Below, one piece after another: positions 48,030-59,161 of a DNA stretch of 64,000 nucleotides. The stretch covers positions 4,744,001 through 4,808,000 of the forward strand of contig NZ_CP056122.1 in the NCBI RefSeq assembly GCF_018219455.1, read 5' to 3'. The first letter of the stretch is position 1. The number at the start of each line of letters is the position of its first letter. This DNA is from Moritella sp. 5. Its GTDB lineage: Bacteria > Pseudomonadota > Gammaproteobacteria > Enterobacterales > Moritellaceae. The translations under genes were made by a program, and so were the position numbers. The notes beneath the pieces were generated by a model, which searched no databases, was not told the DNA's origin, and saw nothing but the letters and a program-made list of their open reading frames with translations.

Positions 48030-49115
48030 TCAGCTAATAATTTTTTCAAAATACGCAATGTGCTCTAAAACCGTTCTCTCTGATGTAAACTCCGTTTCGA
48101 TTTTATGCTTGCATACTTTAGACATTTCTTGAACTAAGTCTTTATTGTTGTAAAGATATTCAATCTTATCCGCAATTGCTTGAGCATCTTTAACTGGTAC
48201 AACGCAACCATTTATACCTTCAATAACAACCTCTTTACTACCGCCCGTTTCTGTTACAATTGACGGTGTACCATACCCCATAGCTTCCATAACAGCGCGA
48301 GGAAGCCCTTCTCCACTAATTGAAGCTTGAATTAATATATCACTGGCAGCACTTAACTCTGGTGCATCATATCGATATCCTGCTAAATGAATTCTATCCG
48401 CTAAAGGCGAATTTTTAATTGCACTTAAGTAGGGGTCTTTATCCATGCCTGAACCAACAAGTAACAAATGAAAATTATCTAAATGAGCCACTTTACTTAC
48501 AGCTTCGATAAGGATTGATAACCCTTTGCTTGGTCGAATTGTTGCCACTGCGATTGCAACAAAAGCATCTTCAGGAATACCAAATTCAGATAAGTTACCC
48601 GGTACTGATTGATACCAAGATAAATCATGCCCTTTATAAATAGTGACAACCTTATCTTTATTTTTCCATACCTTAGAACGGACATCCTCAGTTACAGCAT
48701 CAGATACGCAAATAACGCCATCAACCCTTGGATGTAAATGAGTTAAATAAGCACTGGGATCATGACGATATAATCCACCAGTGGTTCCTCGATAGTTAAT
48801 CATTTTCGCAGGAAAACCAATACAAGCAAAAGCAGCACTCGGAATCGTTCTAGAATTTAAAGCGTAAACAATATCATAATGTGTACTGCTTAATTCTTCA
48901 CGAATCGCTTTAATGGTTTTAAAACACACTTTTTTAGTCGGATATTGTTCAATAACTTTAATACCAAGCTCTTCAAACATAGGGGTATATTCAGAATTAG
49001 GTCGAGTAAAAACAGTAACATCATGACCTTTTTTTGCAAAGCCGATCGTAATCATGACTTCAGGTCTACTAACATTTGTAATCTTAGCATAATCGCCTAC
49101 AACCAAAATTTTCAT
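48030..49115 (-). CDS. Glycosyltransferase, GT4 family
   Basis: 361 residues from the ATG at 49115, which has AAAAGG upstream; longer in-frame starts lack this. N-terminal domain ILVVGDYAKITNVSRPEVM, C-terminal domain with VAIATIRPSKGLSILIEAV-like (AVATIRPSKG), YRYDAPELSAASDILIQAS and the donor motif GEGLPRAVMEAMGYGTPSIV (EX7E). Probably an LPS outer-core or polysaccharide sugar transferase, judging from waaA, GT25 and kdkA nearby. Divergent from waaA. Confidence 0.87.
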   Translation of the reverse strand: MKILVVGDYAKITNVSRPEVMITIGFAKKGHDVTVFTRPNSEYTPMFEELGIKVIEQYPTKKVCFKTIKAIREELSSTHYDIVYALNSRTIPSAAFACIGFPAKMINYRGTTGGLYRHDPSAYLTHLHPRVDGVICVSDAVTEDVRSKVWKNKDKVVTIYKGHDLSWYQSVPGNLSEFGIPEDAFVAIAVATIRPSKGLSILIEAVSKVAHLDNFHLLLVGSGMDKDPYLSAIKNSPLADRIHLAGYRYDAPELSAASDILIQASISGEGLPRAVMEAMGYGTPSIVTETGGSKEVVIEGINGCVVPVKDAQAIADKIEYLYNNKDLVQEMSKVCKHKIETEFTSERTVLEHIAYFEKIIS

Positions 49116-49201
49116 ATAGTGCCTTTTCATTCCGAATTCAATTATTAACAATGCTTATGATACTATCACATTGTTAATATTGATCCAGAAGGGAATGCCA
49201 G

Positions 49202-50509
49202 ATGCTAAGCCGAACGCTCTATACCACGTTACTTTATGCAACTTCACCGTTGATATTTTCTTTACTGTTAAAGACAAAAAAAGGAAAGCCTCCTATTGGC
49301 GACCGTTGGAAAGAGTTTGTAGGTATAACCCCTGAATTAACGCTATCACAGCAACCGATCTGGATCCATGCAGTTTCAGTGGGGGAAGTGATTGCTGCAA
49401 CACCAATTATCAAGGCATTACAACAGCACTACCCTGAGCAACCACTACTCATTACGACAACAACAAGTACGGGTGCAGAACGTGTAGAGGCTTTAACTGG
49501 TCACATTGAACACAGGTACTTTCCTGCAGATTACCCTTGTGCGGTAAAACAGTTTATTAGCCGTATGAAACCAGCACTCTGTTTAATAATGGAAACCGAG
49601 TTATGGCCTAATATGCTAACTATTTGTAACGATGAAAATATTCCCACGATAGTAGTTAATGCTCGACTGTCTGAGAAGTCGCAACAAAAGTACCAACGAT
49701 TTCAATCATTATTCTCAGCACCATTACAAAAGTTGACCCATGTTTTATGTCAGGATGAAAACGATCTACGTCGCTTTACAACGTTAGGGTTAATCCAAAC
49801 CCAACTTTCTGTCACAGGTACAGTGAAATTTGATATTCAATTTTCAGATACCATCATCAATCATGGTTTATCACTGCGCGAACAGTTTGGCAAACAACGT
49901 CCTGTCGTCATCGCCTCAAGTACACATAAAGGTGAAGATGAAATCGTGCTTGCCGCATTTGAAAAAGTAAAACAACAACATAATGATGCGTTATTAATAT
50001 TGGTACCACGCCATCCAGAACGCTTCGATGATGTAGCTACACGCTGCTTAGATAAATTTCCTCACACACAACGACGCAGCCAAACTCAAGCGACAGAAAA
50101 CCTAAGTAACATTGATGTTTATTTAGGAGATAGTATGGGAGAGATGCCACTGCTACTTGCTGCCAGTGATATTTGCTTTATGGGCGGAAGTTTAATTGGA
50201 GATAAAGTCGGTGGGCATAATTTATTAGAACCAGCCGCATTATCAAAAGCGTGTATCACAGGTCCAAGTTACTATAATTTTGCGGACGTAACAGCCCAAT
50301 TACTTGCATGTGATGGGGTTGCTGTCGTCAATAATGAGCTTGAGTTAGCTAATAAGATAAATGAATTAATGTCACAGCCAGAGATTGCAGTAACTATGGG
50401 TCAACAAGCAAAGAGTGTAGTGGAAAAGAACAAAGGCGCATTAACCAAAATCATGCAAAAACTAACCTTTTACATCGACCAAACGCTCAAGCAAGCCAAT
50501 ACAAAATAG
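49202..50509 (+). CDS. waaA: 3-deoxy-D-manno-octulosonic acid (Kdo) transferase WaaA
   Basis: 435 residues (E. coli 425). N-terminal membrane anchor (LYTTLLYATSPLIFSLLL), then a GT-B enzyme: IWIHAVSVGEV with the catalytic Glu, TTTSTGAERV, LIMETELWPNML, VIASSTHKGEDEIVL, VPRHPERFDDV and GGHNLLEPAALSKACITGP. It adds Kdo from CMP-Kdo to lipid A precursor at the inner membrane. Since kdkA is nearby, the core may hold a single, phosphorylated Kdo. Confidence 0.97.
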   Translation: MLSRTLYTTLLYATSPLIFSLLLKTKKGKPPIGDRWKEFVGITPELTLSQQPIWIHAVSVGEVIAATPIIKALQQHYPEQPLLITTTTSTGAERVEALTGHIEHRYFPADYPCAVKQFISRMKPALCLIMETELWPNMLTICNDENIPTIVVNARLSEKSQQKYQRFQSLFSAPLQKLTHVLCQDENDLRRFTTLGLIQTQLSVTGTVKFDIQFSDTIINHGLSLREQFGKQRPVVIASSTHKGEDEIVLAAFEKVKQQHNDALLILVPRHPERFDDVATRCLDKFPHTQRRSQTQATENLSNIDVYLGDSMGEMPLLLAASDICFMGGSLIGDKVGGHNLLEPAALSKACITGPSYYNFADVTAQLLACDGVAVVNNELELANKINELMSQPEIAVTMGQQAKSVVEKNKGALTKIMQKLTFYIDQTLKQANTK

Positions 50510-50520
50510 TGTGTATCGTC

Positions 50521-50571
50521 AATATGGTTTATCTTTTCACGAAATAATCAGCGATAAAGAAAAACCATATT
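50521..50571. terminator. Terminator-like hairpin between waaA and tetR-type gene
   Basis: Outer arms AATATGGTTT (50521-50530) and AAACCATATT (50562-50571), with a second TCTTT/AAAGA stem inside, between convergent genes. No long T-tract. Confidence 0.5.
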
Positions 50572-50593
50572 GCATACTTACACAGTCAATAAA

Positions 50594-51259
50594 CTAGCTG
50601 TTTATCTCAGGAATAACCGTTTCAGCCGTCGCTAAACGTAAGTAATATTCACGCATATGCTGATAATCGACAAGGGCTTTTTCAGTGAAATAAGGCTTCA
50701 TCATGAAGATAGATTTCAGAATGCCACGATAAATATCCGTTTTATATACTTTTGCATCTTTACTGATTGTGGTGCGATAACTTACCCAAGACACAAGCAC
50801 AACCTTAATCGAGTTGGCTAATTCGTCCAGATCTTCCATCGGAATATTCACCACTTTATTTTTCTGTAAAGAGAATAACAAATCCACTTCACGCTGCGCT
50901 GACACTTCTTGGAATTTTAAATATTTTTTATGTAAGTTTGGGTCTCGAGATAACAGGGTCGGTAAACTGTAATACAAAAATCTAAAACGCCACATCGTTT
51001 CAAACATCGAATCTAAATAACTCATCATCACTTCTAATGTCACGTCACCTTCACGGTGAGGTTGAAAATGCTCCGCTAAATAATTAACATATTGATCAAA
51101 AATAGAGTCAATAATGTCTTCTTTATTACGAAAGTGATAATAAAGATTGCCAGGACTAATACCTAAATGTGCGGCAATATGATTGGTGGTCACGTTACGC
51201 TCACCACATTCATTAAACAGCTCAAGTGCAGTATAAATGATCTTATCTCTGGTTTTCAT
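50594..51259 (-). CDS. TetR/AcrR-family transcriptional regulator
   Basis: 221 residues. N-terminal HTH (about 1-50): RDKIIYTALELFNECGERNVTTNHIAAHLGISPGNLYYHFRNKEDI. The C-terminal ligand domain is helical (FETMWRFRFLYYSLPTLLSRDP). Such proteins repress neighbours and respond to small hydrophobic ligands; envelope or fatty-acid functions are common but unproven here. No divergently placed target is obvious; upstream lies kdkA on the same strand. Confidence 0.9.
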   Translation of the reverse strand: MKTRDKIIYTALELFNECGERNVTTNHIAAHLGISPGNLYYHFRNKEDIIDSIFDQYVNYLAEHFQPHREGDVTLEVMMSYLDSMFETMWRFRFLYYSLPTLLSRDPNLHKKYLKFQEVSAQREVDLLFSLQKNKVVNIPMEDLDELANSIKVVLVSWVSYRTTISKDAKVYKTDIYRGILKSIFMMKPYFTEKALVDYQHMREYYLRLATAETVIPEINS

Positions 51260-51353
51260 GAAAATGACCGCTTTGATTTATAATGGAATACTCAATACTC
51301 GCACATTTATTGCTAAATGACACAGTGTAATATCCCATTGTTAGAATGTTCGC

Positions 51354-52061
51354 TCAATTATGATAACCCGCGAATAATAAATCCCAATCTGTCTCTTGCC
51401 ATTTGAACGCCGTATCTTTCCTTTGTTCTTTCAAAAAAGAGCGCTTTAACCGTGCTAAATTATCTTTTTTCCACGAATTTGCAGCGGGTTTAAATTTGCA
51501 GCGATCAAAATCGATAAGCCACCACTTACCCTTTCCATCGAGAATAATATTATGGGTATTTAAATCCGCATGCCATAAATCAACATCATGGAAACGTCTT
51601 ATCATTGCGCCAATTTGTCTATAATCATCAGACTTTAACGCACGATCTTTTAATACCGCAACTAAATCGTTGGCACCCGCAATCTTCTCGGTAATCAAAT
51701 CAGCATGATAAAACAATCCCTGTTTAATAATCTGTCCAGCAATTGGTTTTGGTGCTGGTAAGTTTTTATCCACAAGTTGCTGAGTCACCACAAATTCTTG
51801 GTAAGCACGAGTATTCTTTAACCCAGTATAAAAATAGGCATCTTTAATTAACTTCGCAATCAAACCACCACGATGATAATGACGTAACACAAATTCATCA
51901 TCGTTTATTTTAAAGAACCAGGTAATACCGCGACCAAACGCTGAACCAATAATCGCATTATTACGTTGCCAATATGCCCCATCAAAATATTCAGGGGTGA
52001 TCTCGCCTTTTAATTCGTCCTGAAAAAATAAGACTCTAGCGCCTTGTGTCTCTATTAACAT
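51354..52061 (-). CDS. kdkA: 3-deoxy-D-manno-octulosonic acid kinase KdkA
   Basis: 235 residues, a small protein-kinase-like fold. Seen: GRGITWFF, FVLRHYHRGGLIAKLIKDAYFY, the catalytic loop DLWHADLNTHNIIL with Asp and Asn, and WLIDFDRCKF (the DFG-like Asp). Phosphorylates Kdo at O-4 in the LPS inner core at the inner membrane, as known in Haemophilus and Vibrio. Divergent from and abutting the GT9 gene. Confidence 0.95.
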   Translation of the reverse strand: MLIETQGARVLFFQDELKGEITPEYFDGAYWQRNNAIIGSAFGRGITWFFKINDDEFVLRHYHRGGLIAKLIKDAYFYTGLKNTRAYQEFVVTQQLVDKNLPAPKPIAGQIIKQGLFYHADLITEKIAGANDLVAVLKDRALKSDDYRQIGAMIRRFHDVDLWHADLNTHNIILDGKGKWWLIDFDRCKFKPAANSWKKDNLARLKRSFLKEQRKDTAFKWQETDWDLLFAGYHN

Positions 52062-52145
52062 GTGATCTCCAAAAAAACTTCGTCGATAAATTTTACATTA
52101 CCTCAAACGATTTGCATAATAGCCTTTTACATTCAACAACTAGAA

Positions 52146-53159
52146 ATGATGAATATGACCCCTCCACAGAGTATCTGTATATTACGTTTTTCCGCAATTG
52201 GTGATGTTTGCCATGCTGTTTCTGTTGTACAAGCAATTCAGCGACAATACCCAAATGCAAAGATCACTTGGGTGATCGGAAAAATAGAAGCCATGTTAGT
52301 TGGGGACATCAACAATGTTGAATTTATTATTTTTGATAAAAAAGCCGGATTAAAAGGCTATTCAGACCTACGGAAAAAATTAAATAACCGTCAGTTTGAT
52401 GTATTACTGCATATGCAAGTTGCACTCCGAGCGAGCATCGCGAGTTTATGTATTAAAGCCAAACAGCGCTGGGGATTTGATAAAACAAGAGCCAAAGAAG
52501 GCCAGTGGTTGTTCACTAATCATAAAATTAAGCCGCAATCACAACCCCATGTACTCGATGGTTTTATGGCGTTTGCCGAAGCGATTGGCGTACCCGTCGC
52601 ACCTCCGCAATGGGATATCCCACTTTCAACCCAAGATAACTTATGGGCGCATTCACAATTAAGCCACGAAAAGAAAAATTTTATTATTTGCCCATCAGCA
52701 AGTAAAGCAGAACGTAATTGGTCAACAGAAAGTTATGCCGAAATAGCCAATTATATGCATGAGCAAGACTATCAAGTATCAATATGTGGAGGCCCGACAG
52801 AAAGCGAAAAGCAACTCGCTAAAGATATAATGCAGCTAACCACAACACCAATTAATAACCTTGTTGGTGAAACATCCTTGAAGCAATTGCTCGCTATTTT
52901 AAAACATGCTGATCTTGTGTTAGCACCCGATACTGGTCCTGCGCATATGAGTACCACTGTAGGAACTCCCGTTGTTGGTTTATACGCGCACAGTAATCCG
53001 GGACGTACAGGGCCTTATAATAATCTTAACGATGTCGCTGAAGTTTACCATCAACATTTACCAAACAGTGAATGGGGACAACGGGCGAAAGGGCCTGACT
53101 TAATGAATAACATAAGCATCACAACCGTTAAAAATAAATTAGCACGTTTTATACAATAA
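52146..53159 (+). CDS. Glycosyltransferase family 9 (heptosyltransferase-like)
   Basis: About 337 residues from 52146 (MMNMTPPQ); the open frame begins at 52062, but that would start next to the divergent kdkA start and the extra residues do not look like the family. GT9 signatures: ICILRFSAIGDVCHAVSVV, ITWVIGK, VLLHMQVALRASI, FIICPSASKAERNWSTESYAE, LVGETSLKQLLAILKHADLVL and APDTGPAHMSTTVGTPVVGLYAHSN. It should add heptose (or another sugar) to the LPS core from ADP-heptose, which HldE makes. Closest to WaaC/OpsX-type enzymes; assignment to HepI or HepII is open. Confidence 0.88.
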   Translation: MMNMTPPQSICILRFSAIGDVCHAVSVVQAIQRQYPNAKITWVIGKIEAMLVGDINNVEFIIFDKKAGLKGYSDLRKKLNNRQFDVLLHMQVALRASIASLCIKAKQRWGFDKTRAKEGQWLFTNHKIKPQSQPHVLDGFMAFAEAIGVPVAPPQWDIPLSTQDNLWAHSQLSHEKKNFIICPSASKAERNWSTESYAEIANYMHEQDYQVSICGGPTESEKQLAKDIMQLTTTPINNLVGETSLKQLLAILKHADLVLAPDTGPAHMSTTVGTPVVGLYAHSNPGRTGPYNNLNDVAEVYHQHLPNSEWGQRAKGPDLMNNISITTVKNKLARFIQ

Positions 53160-53197
53160 TAATTACATATACCTTGAACTAACACTGAGTAGAGTAA

Positions 53198-53692
<495 letters not shown>

Positions 53693-53712
53693 CCCGTTAA
53701 GTAAAGCTTAGG

Positions 53713-54525
53713 TTAGCGTTGGCATTGATTACAATAAATCGTGTTGCGCTGGCCGATCTTCATCGCTTGTAATACTTCACCACATTTCGGGCACGCCTTA
53801 CCAGCCTTACCATACACTTGCAGTTCCTGCACAAAATAACCCGGTTTACCATCCGTCTGAGTAAAGTCTTTCAGTGTCGTACCGCCTTGTTCAATGGCTT
53901 TCGCTAATACTTGTTTCACCTCTTCCACGAGTACCTTATAACGCTGTAAAGACACCTTGCCCGCGGCACGTTTTGGACTAATCCCAGCAGAGAATAATGC
54001 TTCATTGGCATAAATATTACCTACACCCACCACGATATGGTTATCCATTAGAAATGACTTAACCGGTACTTTTCGTGATCGCGAGCGCTCAAATAAACGT
54101 TGTGCAGTAAACGCATCGGTCAACGGTTCCGGTCCTAAACTGGCTAATAATTTATGTTCAAGCACATCGCCGACTTGCCACAACACCGAACCAAATCGCC
54201 TAGGATCGTTCAGGCGAAGACATTTACCAGAATCCAATACTATGTCTACATGATCATGCTTTTCGACTGTCACGGTCGAATCAAGCACTCTTAAACTACC
54301 AGACATACCTAGATGAATGATGATTGTGCCCTTTTCAGTCTCGAGTAATAAATATTTGGCTCGGCGACGTACGCTTGTCACTGTACAGCCCACCGCATCC
54401 TGTATCGCGATTGGCACTGGCCAACGTAATTGTGCATTACGCACAACTATCTTAGTAATTTGTGCATTTTCGAGATAAGGGGCAATGCCTTGACGGCTTA
54501 CTTCAACTTCCGGTAATTCAGGCAT
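53713..54525 (-). CDS. mutM: Formamidopyrimidine-DNA glycosylase MutM (Fpg)
   Basis: 270 residues from the ATG at 54525; an upstream in-frame ATG is ruled out because the N-terminal Pro of PELPEVE must follow the initiator Met to act as nucleophile. Also seen: H2TH region [19 protein letters not shown], and a C-terminal zinc finger ([15 protein letters not shown]). It excises 8-oxoguanine and cuts the strand by beta,delta-elimination. Confidence 0.98.
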   Translation of the reverse strand: MPELPEVEVSRQGIAPYLENAQITKIVVRNAQLRWPVPIAIQDAVGCTVTSVRRRAKYLLLETEKGTIIIHLGMSGSLRVLDSTVTVEKHDHVDIVLDSGKCLRLNDPRRFGSVLWQVGDVLEHKLLASLGPEPLTDAFTAQRLFERSRSRKVPVKSFLMDNHIVVGVGNIYANEALFSAGISPKRAAGKVSLQRYKVLVEEVKQVLAKAIEQGGTTLKDFTQTDGKPGYFVQELQVYGKAGKACPKCGEVLQAMKIGQRNTIYCNQCQR

Positions 54526-54587
54526 GTGTAATCCAGTATATGAGAACTTAATCTGTTGATGGTAAAAAAGGGAAATAAACAAGATAA

Positions 54588-55052
54588 CTAGCGAGGTAAT
54601 AAAACTTGTAATTCAGACTCATCTATTTGCAATAACTTACCCTGCCAATTTTGTAGCAGATAGCCACCATCAATTTGGTATAAAATCAGCGTAATCGGCT
54701 CTGATAAGTTCGCCAGTTCGAAAGATATATTAATGCCGTAGGCCAAATTAGCAATCACAATATCGTTAACCACAGGCTTAAATGTGGCCGTTTCCCACGC
54801 TTTAATAATTTGTTTAAGTTGCGGTTGTGAAAGTCCTAACTCCGGTAACGTAGCAAGTTGGCTACCCACACGCTGGATCTGGATATTATCAAACTGCATC
54901 GACAATACAACAGCATGAGCAGGTAACGCCGTTTGGTATTGACCAGCAGACTCATCACCTTCTATTTTTTTTCCTGAATATTGAAATACCAGCATCATCG
55001 CCAGTACCGCAAATATCAATACGTTATTCCAACCTCGTCGTGATAACTGCAC
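54588..55052 (-). CDS. Conserved-looking membrane-anchored protein of unknown function
   Basis: 154 residues from a GTG at 55052, chosen because AAGGA lies upstream and the sequence before it (to an ATG at 55151) looks non-coding. One membrane segment at about 8-24 ([19 protein letters not shown]), then a periplasmic domain with [21 protein letters not shown] and [16 protein letters not shown]. It lies between mutM and the ribosomal protein genes. I do not recognise the family by name; gene order suggests a conserved orphan of marine gammaproteobacteria. Confidence 0.7.
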   Translation of the reverse strand: MQLSRRGWNNVLIFAVLAMMLVFQYSGKKIEGDESAGQYQTALPAHAVVLSMQFDNIQIQRVGSQLATLPELGLSQPQLKQIIKAWETATFKPVVNDIVIANLAYGINISFELANLSEPITLILYQIDGGYLLQNWQGKLLQIDESELQVLLPR

Positions 55053-55179
55053 ATTAAATCCTTCTAATTCTCTGATATCGCATCTTGAAGTAGTTTGGGT
55101 ATATACATCAATAAGTATATGCAAATTACGTGAAAATGTCGGATTGGGCAAGATAGAAACAAGGAATTTTAGGCAAAAA

Positions 55180-55203
55180 AAAACCCAGCAAAAGCTGAGT
55201 TTT
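55180..55203 (-). terminator. Terminator after rpmG
   Basis: Stem AAAACTCAGC / GCTGGGTTTT (one wobble) with a four-base loop, followed on the minus strand by a run of nine T. It ends the rpmB-rpmG transcript 25 bases past the stop. Confidence 0.9.
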
Positions 55204-55228
55204 CAATATTTGAACATAAAACCAAAGA

Positions 55229-55384
55229 TTACTTGATTTTACCTTCTTTGTACATAACGTGCTTACGAATAACTGGATCAAATTTTTTGATTTCCATTTT
55301 TTCAGGCATGTTTTTTTTGTTTTTATCAGTGGTATAGAAGTGACCTGTACCAGCAGATGAATTCAGACGAATTTTATCGCGCAT
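55229..55384 (-). CDS. rpmG: 50S ribosomal protein L33
   Basis: 51 residues, found by translating the minus strand because the gene is short: begins [19 protein letters not shown] and ends [12 protein letters not shown]. It has no Cys, so it is the zinc-independent form of L33. Follows rpmB by 11 bases in the standard rpmBG operon. Confidence 0.97.
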   Translation of the reverse strand: MRDKIRLNSSAGTGHFYTTDKNKKNMPEKMEIKKFDPVIRKHVMYKEGKIK

Positions 55385-55395
55385 AATAGAGTTCC

Positions 55396-55632
55396 TTAAA
55401 CCTTCTCACCACGGGCACGCATTTCAGCAAGAACTGAATCGATACCCTTTTTATCAATAATACGCATACCTTTACAAGTAAGGCGTAACTTTACAAAGCG
55501 GTTTTCGCTCTCAACCCAAAAACGGTGTGTATGTAGGTTTGGCAAAAAACGGCGACGAGTGCGGTTTTTTGCGTGAGAAACGTTATTACCAACAGCTGGT
55601 TTTTTACCAGTGACTTGGCATACTTTAGACAT
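55396..55632 (-). CDS. rpmB: 50S ribosomal protein L28
   Basis: 78 residues: [46 protein letters not shown] and [20 protein letters not shown]. Length as in E. coli (78). First gene of rpmBG; coaBC-radC lie upstream as in E. coli. Confidence 0.98.
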   Translation of the reverse strand: MSKVCQVTGKKPAVGNNVSHAKNRTRRRFLPNLHTHRFWVESENRFVKLRLTCKGMRIIDKKGIDSVLAEMRARGEKV

Positions 55633-55783
55633 GTCGTCTTCTCCAAATATTTTCTTGCTCGAGCAAATATACAGCGTCTTGTTGGCCGTCGCCCAAGACG
55701 CGTGCTAAAGGCGGCATTTTATACAGTAAATTAAAACATAGAGCAAGCTTTTTATATTTCTCAGATGGTCATAAATATAAAAT

Positions 55784-56458
55784 TCATACCCATCCTCGCT
55801 CTGCAAAGCTCGCTATGTCACTGTCACCTATAACAAAATGATCGAGGACTTTAACATCAATTAATTGTAAGGCTGAAATAAGTTTATCTGTGATCATACG
55901 ATCTGCACGGCTGGGTTCAGCAATGCCAGAAGGATGATTATGGGCAAATATTACTGCCGCAGCATTTCTTTCTAACGCTTTTTTAACCACAACTCTCGGA
56001 TAAACACTAGCACTGTCTATTGTGCCATAAAACAACTCTTCAAAGCGAATAACTCGGTGCTTATTGTCTAAAAATAATACCGCAAAGACTTCATTAGGCT
56101 GATCGCGTAATTTTGCGCGTATGTAATCTCGACTTTCTTGGGGGTTAGTTAACACATCACCGCGCTCTAACTTTTCGGCCAAAAAGCGCCGAGACATCTC
56201 AACAGTGGCTTGTAATTGTACATATTTTGCCACGCCTAATCCCTTCGTTTGACAGAATTCATGTTCACTCGCAGCAAACAAGGATCTTAACGTGCCAAAT
56301 TCAGCTAAAATATGCCGAGCCAACATCACCACATTCGTCCCTTTAATACCAGTACGTAGAAAAATAGCCAATAACTCGGCATCGGATAGTGATTGTGGGC
56401 CAAACTTAACCAACTTCTCTCGGGGCATCTCATCTCTGGGTAATGCTTTTAATTTCAT
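55784..56458 (-). CDS. radC: RadC-family protein (JAB/MPN domain)
   Basis: 224 residues from the ATG at 56458, with GGGA upstream; another ATG is four codons earlier. N-terminal helix-hairpin-helix region ([30 protein letters not shown]), C-terminal JAMM metalloprotease-like domain with [16 protein letters not shown] and the preceding Glu. The metal site is intact. A role in DNA repair was claimed historically but is not established. Divergent from coaBC, as in E. coli. Confidence 0.95.
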   Translation of the reverse strand: MKLKALPRDEMPREKLVKFGPQSLSDAELLAIFLRTGIKGTNVVMLARHILAEFGTLRSLFAASEHEFCQTKGLGVAKYVQLQATVEMSRRFLAEKLERGDVLTNPQESRDYIRAKLRDQPNEVFAVLFLDNKHRVIRFEELFYGTIDSASVYPRVVVKKALERNAAAVIFAHNHPSGIAEPSRADRMITDKLISALQLIDVKVLDHFVIGDSDIASFAERGWV

Positions 56459-56669
56459 CTGAATTCCCATTTAACATAACATCCTGTTAGCTTAGTAATT
56501 CGATGAATAAAAGAGCTAGATAATGATAAAACAGTGAAATAGTTCAAATTTATGGATTTGATAATGACGTGTATAAAATTAATAACAAACCTTAGCATCT
56601 GATAATTTAATTATGGTATTGTTATTACGTTATTAGAATAACCTTTCAGATTTTAACGTGGAATACACA

Positions 56670-57887
56670 ATGACTGTAATTGCCAATAAACGCATTTTGC
56701 TCGGTATTACGGGCGGCATCGCTGCTTACAAATGTGCAGAATTAACGCGTCGCTTAACGGAACAAGGCGCAGAAGTACGCGTCGTGATGACCCAATCAGC
56801 ACAAGAATTCATTACCCCGCTCACCATGCAAGCAGTCTCTGGATTCCCCGTTTCCCATAGCTTATTAGACCCAGCTGCCGAAGCAGGCATGGGTCACATT
56901 GAATTAGCGAAGTGGGCAGATTTAGTGTTAATCGCCCCAGCAACCGCTAATTTCATTGCCAAGTTCACAGCCGGTATTGCCGATGATTTACTCTCGACAT
57001 TGTGTTTAGCCACACCCGCACCGATTGCCGTTGCACCAGCGATGAATCAAGTCATGTACCAAGCGCCCGCAACGCAGGCTAATTTAGCAACACTTAAACA
57101 GCGCGCAGTTCCACTATGGGGACCCGCTTCAGGCGCCCAAGCTTGTGGAGACGTGGGCCCAGGTCGAATGGTTAATCCCGATGAACTCGTCACCGCCGTT
57201 GTCGATTTCTTTACCGCAGCGGCACAACCACAAGTGCTCGCGGGTAAAAATATCATGATCACAGCAGGACCAACTCGTGAGGCGATTGATCCAGTACGCT
57301 ACATCAGTAATCACAGTTCTGGTAAAATGGGCTATGCCCTTGCCCAAGCAGCTCTTTCACTCGGCGCAAATGTCACCATCGTTAGCGGCCCCGTTGCACT
57401 AGCAGCACCCGCAGAGTGTCGTATTATCAACGTCACCAGCGCACTTGATATGCACGATGCCGTTATGTTTGATATCAACCAACAAGATATTTTTATTGCC
57501 TGTGCAGCCGTTGCTGATTATCGCCCTGAAACCATTGCTGAACAAAAGATCAAAAAGACCAATAGCGACGAAATGATTGTTCGAATGGTCAAGAATCCCG
57601 ATATCGTAGCCAGTGTCGCAGCGCTCAAAAATTCTCCTTTTACTGTCGGTTTTGCTGCAGAAACACAAGATGTTGAACATTATGCACGCGACAAAATGCA
57701 ACGTAAAAATCTTGCTATGATCGCTGCAAATGACGTGTCACAATCCGGCCAAGGCTTCAATGCCGAAGACAATGCATTGACCGTATTTTGGCCACAAGGC
57801 ACTGCGCAAATAGCATTAGCGAACAAGCAAGATGTGGCAACACAATTACTGCAGTTAATTGCAACCCAATTCAATGCCAATACATAA
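56670..57887 (+). CDS. coaBC: Bifunctional phosphopantothenoylcysteine decarboxylase / phosphopantothenate-cysteine ligase CoaBC
   Basis: 405 residues from the ATG at 56670; a GTG four codons upstream is less likely. Residues 1-190: FMN-dependent decarboxylase with [10 protein letters not shown], catalytic His in [11 protein letters not shown], and APAMNQVMY. From about 195: CTP-dependent ligase with [29 protein letters not shown] and KIKKTN. Two consecutive steps to 4'-phosphopantetheine, completed by CoaD, also in this window. Confidence 0.97.
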   Translation: MTVIANKRILLGITGGIAAYKCAELTRRLTEQGAEVRVVMTQSAQEFITPLTMQAVSGFPVSHSLLDPAAEAGMGHIELAKWADLVLIAPATANFIAKFTAGIADDLLSTLCLATPAPIAVAPAMNQVMYQAPATQANLATLKQRAVPLWGPASGAQACGDVGPGRMVNPDELVTAVVDFFTAAAQPQVLAGKNIMITAGPTREAIDPVRYISNHSSGKMGYALAQAALSLGANVTIVSGPVALAAPAECRIINVTSALDMHDAVMFDINQQDIFIACAAVADYRPETIAEQKIKKTNSDEMIVRMVKNPDIVASVAALKNSPFTVGFAAETQDVEHYARDKMQRKNLAMIAANDVSQSGQGFNAEDNALTVFWPQGTAQIALANKQDVATQLLQLIATQFNANT

Positions 57888-57980
57888 CGATAACTAAAAT
57901 TACATTCAACATTCTACCTTGTCTTGCGCTAACGCAAAGCATTGTAGATCTATCAATTGATATATTCAGTGAAACAAATA

Positions 57981-58436
57981 ATGAAGCAAATAGAAGTAAA
58001 AATATTAAATCCACGCGTGGGTAAAGAATTCCCATTACCAAGTTATGCAACGCCGGGTTCAGCAGGTTTGGACCTACGCGCTTGCCTTGAACAACCACTC
58101 ACGGTTAATCCAGGTGAAACGCATTTGATCCCAACGGGTATTGCCATTCATATTGCAGACCCAACGATGGCAGCAACCATTTTACCACGTTCAGGCTTAG
58201 GCCATAAACACGGTATCGTATTGGGTAACTTAGTGGGTTTAATCGACTCTGATTATCAAGGTGAGTTAATGATCTCATGTTGGAATCGAGGTCAAGACAG
58301 CTTCAGTATTCAACCGGGCGATCGTATCGCTCAAATGATGATAGTGCCAGTAATACAAGCACAATTAACTATCGTTGAAGAGTTTGATAGCAGTGAACGT
58401 GGCGAAGGTGGCTTTGGCCATTCGGGTAAGCAATAA
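57981..58436 (+). CDS. dut: dUTP diphosphatase (dUTPase)
   Basis: 151 residues, the E. coli length, from ATG at 57981 (an in-frame TTG upstream is unlikely). All five trimeric dUTPase motifs: [58 protein letters not shown] and the C-terminal [12 protein letters not shown] lid. Hydrolyses dUTP to dUMP and keeps uracil out of DNA. Order coaBC-dut-slmA as in E. coli. Confidence 0.98.
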   Translation: MKQIEVKILNPRVGKEFPLPSYATPGSAGLDLRACLEQPLTVNPGETHLIPTGIAIHIADPTMAATILPRSGLGHKHGIVLGNLVGLIDSDYQGELMISCWNRGQDSFSIQPGDRIAQMMIVPVIQAQLTIVEEFDSSERGEGGFGHSGKQ

Positions 58437-58464
58437 CGGTTAACACCATTCTAGGATGAAAAAG

Positions 58465-59058
58465 ATGTCAACAAGCACTAAAAAAAATCGTCGAGAACAA
58501 ATTTTACAAGCGTTAGCGCATATGCTGGAGACCCATCCAGGTCAGCGTATCACGACCGCAAAACTCGCTAAAGAAGTCGGCGTTTCAGAGGCAGCCCTCT
58601 ATCGTCACTTCCCAAGTAAAGCGCGTATGTTTGAAGGTTTAATTACCTTTATCGAAGATTCAATATTAGCGGGTATTAATCAAATCTTAAATGAAGAAAA
58701 AGATACCATTACTCGTTGTCATCACATCCTGCATCTACTGTTGGTCTTTACCGAGCGGAACCCTGGCATCACCCGCATTATGACTGGCGATGCACTACAA
58801 GGTGAGCACGAACGTCTCGGTGAGCAGATCAGCGCCTTGTATGCCAAGATTGAAACACACTTTAAACAAGTACTACGTGAAAAGAAAATGCGCGAAGCCA
58901 CAGGTTTTAGTTTAGACGAAGGTACGTTAGCCAACTTATTACTGGCGTACGCAGAAGGGCGAATTAATCAATACGTTCGCACCCGCTTTGCATTAAAACC
59001 AACGACTGATTTTGATCAACAGTGGACCTTCTTACACAAGCAGCTATTACAGAGTTAA
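58465..59058 (+). CDS. slmA: Nucleoid occlusion factor SlmA
   Basis: 197 residues (E. coli 198) from the ATG at 58465, with AGGA at the right spacing; an ATG three codons earlier sits on the ribosome site. TetR-type [50 protein letters not shown]. Helical C-terminal domain with the FtsZ-binding surface ([21 protein letters not shown]). It binds chromosomal sites and blocks Z-rings over the nucleoid. Confidence 0.96.
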   Translation: MSTSTKKNRREQILQALAHMLETHPGQRITTAKLAKEVGVSEAALYRHFPSKARMFEGLITFIEDSILAGINQILNEEKDTITRCHHILHLLLVFTERNPGITRIMTGDALQGEHERLGEQISALYAKIETHFKQVLREKKMREATGFSLDEGTLANLLLAYAEGRINQYVRTRFALKPTTDFDQQWTFLHKQLLQS

Positions 59059-59100
59059 TCGTTACCAGGTTAATGTTTAATTACTCAAAGTATAAAAACA

Positions 59101-59126
59101 AAAAAGGCTACCGAGGTAGCCTTTTT
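59101..59126. terminator. Bidirectional terminator between slmA and pyrE
   Basis: AAAAAGGCTACC (59101-59112) pairs with GGTAGCCTTTTT (59115-59126), with A/T tracts both ways between convergent genes. Confidence 0.92.
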
Positions 59127-59161
59127 ATTTTCTATAACAGCAGTATATCTAACACTGCTAA

